From: Clostridia bacterium
Lineage (GTDB): Bacteria > Bacillota > Clostridia > Oscillospirales > CAG-272
DNA length: 45,397 bases
Assembly (NCBI GenBank): GCA_017467815.1
Contig: JAFUKI010000158.1
Span: 1-45,397, forward strand
Direction: 5' to 3'
The notes below the pieces were generated by a model. The model saw only the letters and a list, made by a program, of their open reading frames with translations, made no database searches and was not told where the DNA came from. Below, piece by piece: positions 18,678-25,580 of this stretch (the first letter of the stretch is position 1; each line of letters opens with the position of its first letter). A program made the translations under genes and the position numbers.

Positions 18678-19050
18678 ACGCATAAACATACAGAAAAGCA
18701 GTATTTAATTGCACGCAAATGACTTGAGACAGAAAAAAGAAAATCCGCCTCAAATTTCTTTGAGACGGATGAATTATCCGCGGTACCACTCAAATTGCAC
18801 AAAATGTGCCACTCTGCGGGTTCCAACAAACCCTCTGCCTTTACGCAGCAGCGCACGGGGAAGTATTACTAAGCAGCAACATTTGATAACAAAATGAAGT
18901 GCGTTTCTGTTCCCGACTCAGAAGGGATACAATCCGTTACCACCGTACCTGCTTTCCACCATCGCAGGCTCTCTTGCGAACAAAACCTTACCGTTCTCCG
19001 ATGTTATGTTCCGGATGCGTCTTCGTCAATGTCTTTGTATGTTTATGCGT
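18678..19050. repeat. Perfect 15-bp inverted repeat flanking the T-box
   Basis: The 15-mer ACGCATAAACATACA occurs on the plus strand at 18678-18692 and on the minus strand at 19050-19036. The homology extends: CTGTGC lies 9 bp before the first copy and 8 bp before the second, in the same relative orientation. The 343 bp between the copies hold the entire T-box and its terminator, while the promoter lies outside. The copies could pair in RNA or serve as DNA recombination sites. Confidence 0.85.
18733..19046 (-). promoter_or_regulatory. T-box riboswitch leader upstream of the ligase fusion
   Basis: Read on the minus strand. Stem I base: GACGAAG (19027-19021) pairs with CTTC and GTC of 18924-18915 across a TGA bulge (K-turn). 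Then comes a specifier loop, an upper stem (ATCCG with CGGAT), the AAGAGAG element and a terminal hairpin CCTGC/GCAGG with the loop GATGGTGGAAA. The T-box sequence GAGTGGTACCGCGG (18791-18778) is near the consensus AGGGTGGNACCGCG. A 12-bp terminator stem with a GAAA loop and U tract follows (18770-18733). The 3' side of the specifier loop reads TGTATCC; by alignment with GAA-codon-A the codon is ATC (Ile), but TAT (Tyr) or GTA (Val) cannot be excluded. UGGU in the bulge fits a tRNA with discriminator A, which allows all three. Confidence 0.9.
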
Positions 19051-19052
19051 AG

Positions 19053-19081
19053 AGTATAGCACAGCTTCGGTCATCTGTCAA
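19053..19081 (-). promoter_or_regulatory. Sigma-A promoter of the T-box leader
   Basis: Minus strand TTGACA, 17 bp, TATACT, near consensus. The start would fall near 19046, at the edge of the 15-bp repeat. The next gene downstream on this strand is the ligase fusion, about 420 bases away. Confidence 0.88.
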
Positions 19082-19160
19082 GTACTTTTTGAAAAAAACA
19101 CAAAAAATTTCCGGTGAAGAGGAATATGCAAAATTCTTTGAACAAATTTGAAGAAACTAC

Positions 19161-19189
19161 TTGACAGTCACGTGACCGTGTGATATAAT
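19161..19189 (+). promoter_or_regulatory. Consensus sigma-A promoter of the DUF1836-nfeD-flotillin operon
   Basis: TTGACA, 17 bp, TATAAT, a perfect match. It diverges from the T-box promoter about 80 bp away. In the leader after it, GGGCGGAAC can pair with GTTCGCCC (19201-19228). Confidence 0.92.
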
Positions 19190-19199
19190 GGTATCACAC
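19178..19199 (+). promoter_or_regulatory. Operator-like palindrome over the -10 box
   Basis: GTGTGATA and TATCACAC form a perfect 8-bp inverted repeat around TAATGG and cover the whole -10 hexamer. A repressor bound here would block RNA polymerase. The product of the first gene is the obvious candidate. Confidence 0.75.
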
Positions 19200-19263
19200 A
19201 GGGCGGAACACATCCGTAGAGTTCGCCCGGAAATGTATGATTATCTGAAAGGAGGGTATCAGC

Positions 19264-19872
19264 GTGGGATATGAAATCGTGAGTAAGACCATACCGGGGA
19301 CTGTACTGGATCGTTCCAAAATGAACGGTGCTGACGGAATTGAATTTCTGGACAAAGTATTTTTCATTACCGATGGAGTCATGCTTACACAGATCCGTGA
19401 AATTACCGGTATTGATGGTACAACTCTGCAGAACTGGCTGAAGCGGGGCTGGGTAGCCAATCCCTGCCATAAGCTGTATTCCAAGGAACATCTGGCGAGG
19501 ATTCTGCTGATCAATATGATGAGGGATACCATGCAGCTGGGACGGATCGCCATGGTACTGCAGTTTATCAACGGTGACGTGGATACGGTAGAGGATGATA
19601 TCATTCCGGAAAGCCGTTTGTACGATTATGCCTGCCGTGTTGTGGCAATGCTGGCGGACGCCGGTTCCGCAGGTCTTAACGATCTGGACAGTGCGATCAA
19701 TAAAGTACTTGTGGAATACGAGGAAAAAGTAAGCGGCGCCAGAAGACGGCTTGCCCAGGGGCTTGCCATTATTGTAACCGCCTACTACGGCTCCCTCGTC
19801 AAGCATCAGACCGATGCAATGATCGACGAGTACTGCAACGTACCTAAGGCTGCCAAGCGTTTTGTAAGATAA
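19264..19872 (+). CDS. DUF1836 family regulator (YkrK-like)
   Basis: A 202-residue protein of the DUF1836 family. Residues about 35-95 are a MerR-like winged helix-turn-helix (DGVMLTQIREITGIDGTT, WLKRGWVANP, KLYSKEHLARI). The rest is helical. In Bacillus subtilis the family member YkrK regulates the membrane protease gene htpX. Here it heads an operon with NfeD-like and flotillin-like membrane genes, which also fits membrane-stress control. The start is a GTG after AAAGGAGGG. The palindrome in its own promoter suggests autorepression; that is inference. Confidence 0.85.
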   Translation: MGYEIVSKTIPGTVLDRSKMNGADGIEFLDKVFFITDGVMLTQIREITGIDGTTLQNWLKRGWVANPCHKLYSKEHLARILLINMMRDTMQLGRIAMVLQFINGDVDTVEDDIIPESRLYDYACRVVAMLADAGSAGLNDLDSAINKVLVEYEEKVSGARRRLAQGLAIIVTAYYGSLVKHQTDAMIDEYCNVPKAAKRFVR

Positions 19873-19915
19873 CAATCTGATATAAATAGTAAAAGCGGAA
19901 AGAGAGGTTTTTTGT

Positions 19916-20518
19916 ATGATTGCCTGGTGGAACAGTATGGATTTGGTAGGACAGATAATGGCACTGATTGCCATCCCGTCAACACTGGTGCTTGTAGCGC
20001 AGACGATTCTGCTTCTGTTCGGGATCGGCGGAGATGACGCAGATGCGGACGGCATCGACCTGACGGGAAACGGGGAGGTAGACACCCCCGGAGACGGCGG
20101 ACCTGACGGGCTTGCATTATTCTCCATCCGCGGTATCATGGCAATGGCAGCAGTCGGCGGCTGGAGCGGACTGGTCATGCACGAAGCCGGTATCAATACC
20201 GCTGTAACCGTTCTCCTCGCCTGCGCATTCGGTTTCATGGCACTGGTAGGTGTTGCTTATCTGATGAAGCTTTCCATGAAGCTGCAGAATGACGGCACAA
20301 TCAATCTCGGCTACGCGATCGGCAAAGTCGGTACGGTATACATACCCATCCCGGAATCCATGAAGGGAAGCGGTAAGGTAAACATCACCATTCAGGAAAG
20401 ACTGATCGAAGCCAATGCCGTAACCAACGCCGACCGCAAACTGGCAACCGGTGAAAGCGTCAGAGTGGTAGCCACCGACGAATCCGGTGTGCTGGTTGTG
20501 GAGCCCCTGGCAAAATAA
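19916..20518 (+). CDS. NfeD-like membrane protein (YuaF type)
   Basis: A 200-residue protein. A first helix (about residues 8-36) is followed by an Asp/Gly-rich acidic loop, two more helices (about 68-118), and a C-terminal OB-like beta domain (GKVGTVYIPIP to the end). This is the layout of the short NfeD proteins that pair with flotillins, such as YuaF with FloT in Bacillus. The flotillin gene follows after 111 bp. Ribosome site AGAGAGG. It likely shapes or stabilises flotillin-containing membrane domains. Confidence 0.85.
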   Translation: MIAWWNSMDLVGQIMALIAIPSTLVLVAQTILLLFGIGGDDADADGIDLTGNGEVDTPGDGGPDGLALFSIRGIMAMAAVGGWSGLVMHEAGINTAVTVLLACAFGFMALVGVAYLMKLSMKLQNDGTINLGYAIGKVGTVYIPIPESMKGSGKVNITIQERLIEANAVTNADRKLATGESVRVVATDESGVLVVEPLAK

Positions 20519-20551
20519 AAAACACCGCAGTGATCGGATGCGGATGTTTTT
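20518..20551 (+). terminator. Stem-loop between nfeD-like and flotillin genes
   Basis: AAAAACACCGCA pairs with TGCGGATGTTTTT (one bulge), followed by TC. It starts in the stop codon of the nfeD-like gene. It could end some transcripts early and so lower flotillin relative to its partner. Confidence 0.65.
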
Positions 20552-20629
20552 CAAGGAAAGTCCCTGTACAAAGTCTTCCGATCAGTGTTAATCCGGTAAA
20601 ACAAATACAATTTCATTAGGAGGTTACCT

Positions 20630-22066
20630 ATGAACAAAATTTTAGCAAGCGCAGCAACCGGGACCGGAATCAACTTTACAGTACTGATGCTGGTAAGCGT
20701 CATCGTGCTGCTGGCACTGACCACGATCATCGTGATCTTCTCCCGGTACAGAAAGTGTCCGTCGGACAAAATCCTGGTAATCTACGGTAAAGTAGGTTCC
20801 GCGCAGGATGGTTCCAGCCGTTCCGCCAAGTGTATCCACGGTGGTGCAGCATTCATCTGGCCCGTAATTCAGGCATACGAATACCTGGACCTGATGCCCA
20901 TCTCCATCTCTGTTGACCTGCGTAACGCACTGTCCAAACAGCATATCCGTGTAGACGTACCTTCCCGTTTTACCGTTGGTATCTCCACCGAAAACGGTGT
21001 AATGCAGAATGCAGCGGAACGTCTGCTGGGCATGAAAACCGATGATATCAAACAGGTTGCCGAAGATATCATTTTCGGTCAGATGCGTCTGATCATCGCT
21101 ACCATGGATATTGAAGAGATCAACGCAGACCGTGACAAGTTCTTAGAAGCCGTATCTTCCAATGTAGAAACCGAACTGAAGAAGATCGGTCTGAGACTGA
21201 TCAACGTAAACGTAACCGACATCACCGACGAAAGCGGCTATATTGAAGCCCTCGGTCAGGAAGCCGCAGCACAGGCGATCAATACCGCAAAGGTATCCGT
21301 AGCAGAAGCAGAACGCAGCGGTGCTATCGGTTCAGCTGAGGCAGAAAGACAGCGCAGAATTTCCGTATCCAAATCCAACTCCGAAGCAGTTGCCGGTGAA
21401 AACGAAGCGAAAGTAAAGATCGCAGAATCCGAAGCAGTCCGTCGTGAGCGGGAAGCAGAGGCTCTGAAGCGTGCAACGGCTGCAGAAAACATTCAGGCTG
21501 CAAAAGCCTTGGAAGAATCCTACGGCGCACAGCAGGCAGCCGAACTTGCCAGAGCACATCTGGAACAGGCAAAGCTGGAAGCAGACGTGCTGGTTAAGGC
21601 GGAAATCAAGAAGAAAGAACTGGAACTCCAGGCAGAAGCAGAAGCTGAACAGATCCGCCGCCGTGCAAAGGGTGAAGCGGACGCAACATTGCTGAGAATG
21701 CAGGCAGAAGCTGACGGTTTACGCCAGATCCTGATGAAGCAGGCAGAAGGTTTTGCGGAGATCGTGAGATCCGCAGGCGGCGACTCCAGCGATGCGATCC
21801 GCCTGATGCTGGCCGACAAGATGGAAGACCTTGTTCGTGTACAGGTTGACGCTATCAAGAACCTGAAGATCGACAAGATCACCGTATGGGACAACGGCGG
21901 AAACGGTGAAGACGGCAAGAACACCACAGCCAACTTTGTTTCCGGTCTGATGAAGTCCATTCCCCCGATGAACGAAATGTTCGATATGGCAGGTATGCAG
22001 CTGCCCAAGTATCTGGGTGAGACCAAACCCACCGCAGAAATCCCCGATACAACTGCAGAAGTATAA
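20630..22066 (+). CDS. floT: Flotillin-like SPFH/band-7 protein
   Basis: A 478-residue protein. Residues about 15-38 form a membrane anchor, followed by an SPFH domain to about residue 200. From about 220 to 370 a long Glu/Ala-rich coiled coil carries the EAEA-type repeats typical of flotillins (AEAERS, AEAEAEQIRRRAKGEAD). The C-terminal region ends with a flexible acidic tail. Flotillins scaffold fluid membrane microdomains and help assemble signalling and secretion complexes. The ribosome site TTAGGAGG is strong. The pairing with an NfeD-like gene supports the assignment. Confidence 0.92.
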   Translation: MNKILASAATGTGINFTVLMLVSVIVLLALTTIIVIFSRYRKCPSDKILVIYGKVGSAQDGSSRSAKCIHGGAAFIWPVIQAYEYLDLMPISISVDLRNALSKQHIRVDVPSRFTVGISTENGVMQNAAERLLGMKTDDIKQVAEDIIFGQMRLIIATMDIEEINADRDKFLEAVSSNVETELKKIGLRLINVNVTDITDESGYIEALGQEAAAQAINTAKVSVAEAERSGAIGSAEAERQRRISVSKSNSEAVAGENEAKVKIAESEAVRREREAEALKRATAAENIQAAKALEESYGAQQAAELARAHLEQAKLEADVLVKAEIKKKELELQAEAEAEQIRRRAKGEADATLLRMQAEADGLRQILMKQAEGFAEIVRSAGGDSSDAIRLMLADKMEDLVRVQVDAIKNLKIDKITVWDNGGNGEDGKNTTANFVSGLMKSIPPMNEMFDMAGMQLPKYLGETKPTAEIPDTTAEV

Positions 22067-22090
22067 GACGTTCACTGAACCATAGAAAAA

Positions 22091-22130
22091 ATCAGGCAGG
22101 GTAAAATACATACATTTTATCCTGCCTGAT
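22091..22130. terminator. Long stem-loop after the flotillin gene
   Basis: A 17-bp perfect stem (ATCAGGCAGGGTAAAAT and its complement) with a 6-base loop. There is no strong T run after it, so termination is likely but not certain; it may also protect the 3' end. Confidence 0.7.
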
Positions 22131-22184
22131 CTGATATCATTACCCAAAACGGACAAAAGCAATAATAGGAAAGGAGTGCCGCAA

Positions 22185-22754
22185 ATGTACCCCCGTTTGG
22201 ACAAAAATACGGAAAGAAAACTGATTGCCCTGGGCAAAAGACAATATTATAAGGTACTGCTGCTGACTTCTTTATGGATCGTGGGCGTCATAGCAGCCTG
22301 GTATGCCTATGCAGTAACCCGGGAACGTCCCCTTACCCATCCTACCAGCTTTATTTTCCCGCTGCTCATCATTCTTCCGTTTTTTCCGTTCCATGCCCAT
22401 AGAGTGCTGCTGTCCAAAACATTCTACGGCAGAGTAATGTCTGCCAAGTACCGTATGAAGAGAAAACTGATATTGCTGTCATACGCCGAAATGCGAAATC
22501 CGGAATACCTGACGGCTGATGTGGTTTTCGTAGGCAGAAACGGCGAAAAGGTGGAAACCAATTATAAACTGGCAAGTATTCTTGCCGACAGGATTTATTA
22601 CAAACCGGATGATTACATACTGTCCATCCGCGGACTCAAATATCCCATAAAGTGTCCCATTCCCGAAAACAGAGAACACATCTGCCCGTTATGCGGCAGT
22701 TTCATCAAGGTTGGCAAAAGACGATGCAGCTGGTGCAGAGCAGATTTTTCATAG
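22185..22754 (+). CDS. Two-helix membrane protein with C-terminal zinc ribbon
   Basis: A 189-residue protein I cannot assign to a family. Two membrane helices (about residues 20-40 and 55-75) come first, then a basic region and a mixed domain. The end is a zinc ribbon made of CPLC and CSWC, 12 residues apart, so the C-terminus is probably cytoplasmic. The start is ATG 22185, eight bases after AAAGGAG; the in-frame GTG at 22176 overlaps that site. It follows the flotillin gene beyond a strong stem-loop and may be expressed apart from it. Confidence 0.75.
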   Translation: MYPRLDKNTERKLIALGKRQYYKVLLLTSLWIVGVIAAWYAYAVTRERPLTHPTSFIFPLLIILPFFPFHAHRVLLSKTFYGRVMSAKYRMKRKLILLSYAEMRNPEYLTADVVFVGRNGEKVETNYKLASILADRIYYKPDDYILSIRGLKYPIKCPIPENREHICPLCGSFIKVGKRRCSWCRADFS

Positions 22755-22906
22755 ATTACGCCCTGTAAAGTTTCCGGCGACGCAAGAAACAGTACGGACT
22801 CATAATTCCAATTAAACAGGTTATCCCACACACTGCATTGACAAAAATCTCCCATGCGCTGCATAAATCCGAGATATATGGTACATTCTATATTCCGGGT
22901 GATAAA

Positions 22907-23332
22907 GTGAGAAAGGGAAGAACAACATTTTGTATTTTTATGTACGGCGGTGCCATCTACAGCCTGCTGGAAATCCTGTGGCGCGGACATACCCACTGGA
23001 CCATGGCATTGACCGGCGGTGTCTGCCTCCTGCTGATCCATCTGATGGATGAACATCTGGGAAAAATGCCGTTTTTTCTTCGGTGCCTGACAGGAGCCAT
23101 GCTGATAACCGCCATAGAATTTGGTGTAGGCGTCGTAGTAAATCTGTTTTTAGGTCTGGAAGTATGGGACTATTCGGAAAGATGGGGCAATATCCTCGGT
23201 CAGATCTGCCCGGCATTTACCGTACTGTGGTTCGGACTGTGCATTCCGGCACTGCTTCTGACCCGGAAGATCGCCGCCATCCTGGAAGATCCGCAGATAA
23301 CCGAGAAACATACAGCAGGCTCGGAGACATAA
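22907..23332 (+). CDS. Small integral membrane protein of the CmpB/type IV ABC-like family
   Basis: About 141 residues with four hydrophobic helices. The motif pattern YGGAIYSLLEILWRG near the start and WDYSERWGNILGQICPAF later matches the family listed as putative ABC-transporter type IV (PF06541). Its role is not known. The start is uncertain: GTG 22907 gives the usual N-terminus but has a weak ribosome site; the frame is open to a TTG at 22838 with no site. That TTG overlaps TTGACA, so a promoter there is possible. It sits between a zinc-ribbon gene and a secreted hydrolase on the same strand. Confidence 0.72.
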   Translation: MRKGRTTFCIFMYGGAIYSLLEILWRGHTHWTMALTGGVCLLLIHLMDEHLGKMPFFLRCLTGAMLITAIEFGVGVVVNLFLGLEVWDYSERWGNILGQICPAFTVLWFGLCIPALLLTRKIAAILEDPQITEKHTAGSET

Positions 23333-23378
23333 ACGGTGGGGGAGCAGTGCTTCCCGATACATAGAAAAGAGGAACATC

Positions 23379-24287
23379 GTGGCACAGAAAAGAAGAAAGT
23401 ACAGGAAACAAAGATCCCTGAAAGCATTATTGTTTCGCCTGATCATAGGCATTATCTGCATATTGACCGCAGGTACCGGTGCCTGGTCCTATTCGTTAAG
23501 CGGCAAGCTGCTGCCCACCAGGGAACTGCTGACCGGCGATGCGTCCATTCACTTCATAGATGTGGGACAGGGAGACGCTACACTGATCATGACGGGAACC
23601 AATTCTGTCTTGATAGATACTGGTACCAATGCTTCTGCAGATTCTCTGGTAACGTATCTGGAGACCTATGTGGGACAGATCGACTATCTTATCCTGACCC
23701 ATCCCCACGATGACCACACTGGCGGTGCAGATGAAGTACTGGATGCCATTCCGGTACGAAACGTCATAACCCCCGATATACCCGGAAACGATTACTACAG
23801 AGTACTGGAAGAATTGTCAGATACATATGATTTCAATCTCATTCCCGCCGAACCCGGAAACCGGTACGAAGCAGGAGAGATCTACTGTACGATCCTCGGA
23901 CCCGTACACCTGGATCACAGCAATCTCAACGATGTCAGTATCGTCACAAAAGTGGATATAGGAAGCGTATCCCTGCTTTGTTCAGGAGATGCGGAGCAAA
24001 TTGCGGAACAAGACGTTCTTGCCAATACCGATCCCGCTCTTCTGGACTGCGATATCTACCAGGTCGGCCACCACGGTTCCTCCACTTCCACATCCATGGA
24101 ATTTTTCTATGCCATATCTCCGGATATCTGCGTAATCTCCTGCGGCAACGGCAATTCCTACGGTCATCCCCACAGCACAGTCGTCTCCCTGATCGAACTG
24201 AGCGGCTCAGACCTGTACCGTACCGATTTGGAAGGCACAATCGTATTGGACATCAAAGAAGAAACCACAGTCCGCAGAATATGGTAA
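23379..24287 (+). CDS. Secreted ComEC/Rec2-like metallo-beta-lactamase-fold hydrolase
   Basis: A 302-residue protein. A basic N-terminus and one helix (about residues 18-40) form a signal anchor. The rest is a metallo-beta-lactamase fold with FIDVGQGDA, the metal motif HPHDDHTGG near residue 108, a further metal ligand in CSGDAE and GHHGS. This matches the C-terminal nuclease-like domain of the DNA-uptake protein ComEC, but without the ComEC channel. Such stand-alone forms are common in Clostridia; the substrate could be DNA or a phosphodiester. The start is GTG 23379 after GAGGAA. It ends at tandem palindromes shared with spo0A. Confidence 0.87.
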   Translation: MAQKRRKYRKQRSLKALLFRLIIGIICILTAGTGAWSYSLSGKLLPTRELLTGDASIHFIDVGQGDATLIMTGTNSVLIDTGTNASADSLVTYLETYVGQIDYLILTHPHDDHTGGADEVLDAIPVRNVITPDIPGNDYYRVLEELSDTYDFNLIPAEPGNRYEAGEIYCTILGPVHLDHSNLNDVSIVTKVDIGSVSLLCSGDAEQIAEQDVLANTDPALLDCDIYQVGHHGSSTSTSMEFFYAISPDICVISCGNGNSYGHPHSTVVSLIELSGSDLYRTDLEGTIVLDIKEETTVRRIW

Positions 24288-24420
24288 TAATCCGTAAAAC
24301 CCATATGTGTACAGCAAGAATAATACTACACACGAAACACCCAATAAAACAAAACTGAAAAAATATATAAAAACTACCCCACCCCCCCTTTCCTGAAGTT
24401 TTTTGAAAGGTAGGAGGGGT

Positions 24421-24470
24421 GCAGGGGAGGGAGGAAAGCTTTTTACAAAAAGTTTTCCTCCCTCCCCTGC
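24421..24470. repeat. G-rich palindromic repeat, copy 3 (longest, near perfect)
   Basis: An inverted repeat with 17-bp identical arms beginning GCAGGGGAGGGAGGAAA, and pairing that continues into the A/T core (GCTTTTTACAAAAAGT). A second hairpin precedes it (24377-24420: CCCCCCTTTC with GAAAGG and GAGGGG). The family pattern is CAGGGGAGxGAGAAAGCTTTTT followed by its reverse complement. Six copies occur in this window and all lie between convergent genes. Confidence 0.85.
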
Positions 24471-24505
24471 AAAAATATATACTCCCCAAAATATGGATTG
24501 CAAGC

Positions 24506-25282
24506 TTATTTGATTTTGTATTTGAGACGCATATTGTCTGCGATCATTGCGATGAATTCCGAATTGGTGGGTTTTCCGCGGTTGTTTTGAATGGTATAGC
24601 CGAAATAGGCATTTAAAGTATCCAGATCACCTCTGTCCCAGGCGACTTCGATGGCGTGGCGAATGGCACGTTCGACACGGGATGTAGTGGTCTGGTATTT
24701 TTTTGCTACAGAAGGATAGAGAACCTTTGTTACGGAATTGATAATATCGTTATCCTCAATGGTCATAAGAATAGCGGTGCGCAGATACTGATATCCCTTG
24801 ATATGTGCCGGTACACCGATCTGATGAATGATCCGCGTAACCTGCGCTTCCATGTCCGGCGTACGATCATTTGTGTCCGCAGAATTCTCCTGAGTTTCTT
24901 CACTGCGGTTGCGGCAGATGGTTTCCACGGAAGCAGAAAGATTGGCGTAATCCACCGGCTTGGTAATACACAGCATAGCCCCGGCACGGTTTGCATCCAT
25001 GAACACATTGGGGGTGGAAAGCTGAGAAAGAATGATAAACGCCGGATGCGCACCGGAATTCACTTCAGCACTTCTGCGGATCAGCGTCAAACCGTCAATA
25101 CCGCCAAGCCAAAGATCCGCAATAACAATGTCATACGCTCCATGAGATATAAACCGCAGAGCTTCCTCGCCATTCTTTGCCTCATCAATACTGCATCCGT
25201 CCCTGCGTCCCAGCACATCACGACAGCTCTTTCTTACCTCATTGTTCTCATCTGCAATCAGAATTTTTATTTCTTTTCCCAT
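24506..25282 (-). CDS. spo0A: Spo0A, master regulator of sporulation
   Basis: A 258-residue protein. The N-terminal receiver (residues 1-125) has the acidic pocket (IADENN), the phosphorylation aspartate in IADLWLGG, the LSQLS switch serine and the lysine in TKPVD. The C-terminal DNA-binding domain (from about 150) has the highly conserved helix [17 protein letters not shown]. Phospho-Spo0A starts sporulation and represses growth genes. Its presence places the organism in an endospore-forming lineage, though not every such member still sporulates. It is a single gene with its own promoter and ends at the palindrome cluster. Confidence 0.97.
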   Translation of the reverse strand: MGKEIKILIADENNEVRKSCRDVLGRRDGCSIDEAKNGEEALRFISHGAYDIVIADLWLGGIDGLTLIRRSAEVNSGAHPAFIILSQLSTPNVFMDANRAGAMLCITKPVDYANLSASVETICRNRSEETQENSADTNDRTPDMEAQVTRIIHQIGVPAHIKGYQYLRTAILMTIEDNDIINSVTKVLYPSVAKKYQTTTSRVERAIRHAIEVAWDRGDLDTLNAYFGYTIQNNRGKPTNSEFIAMIADNMRLKYKIK

Positions 25283-25373
25283 AATAAACCCACATACCTT
25301 TCTGTATTTTATATTTCCCCCTGATCACGCCAATACTGACAGCGGAACAGGAATCTCCTGGAACAACATCCAT

Positions 25374-25402
25374 ATTTTACCATAAAATGGAAGAAATTGC
25401 AA
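25374..25402 (-). promoter_or_regulatory. Probable promoter of spo0A
   Basis: Minus strand TTGCAA, 17 bp, TAAAAT, about 90 bp before the start. GGAAC repeats (25344-25365) lie just downstream. No clear 0A box (TTGTCGAA) was found in the 298-bp gap, and no other feature is seen in it. Confidence 0.6.
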
Positions 25403-25580
25403 GTGGATTCTCCTTGCAAAACTTACCAAAAATTGGTATCTATATTTGGTAAAACCTTCCAGTTCTAACGAAAAACAGAAAAATAACGGAGAATTTATCA
25501 TCCGCATCCCGTGAAGGAAGAAGAAAAAGGGCATTACGGATCCACATAAGACCCGGTAATACCCGATATTTCATAGTATA

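Noticed and set aside
25325..25534. Open frame of 69 codons between spo0A and mtaB
   Set aside because: Its composition is low-complexity (Phe/Leu-rich), it has no ribosome site and it overlaps the spo0A promoter.
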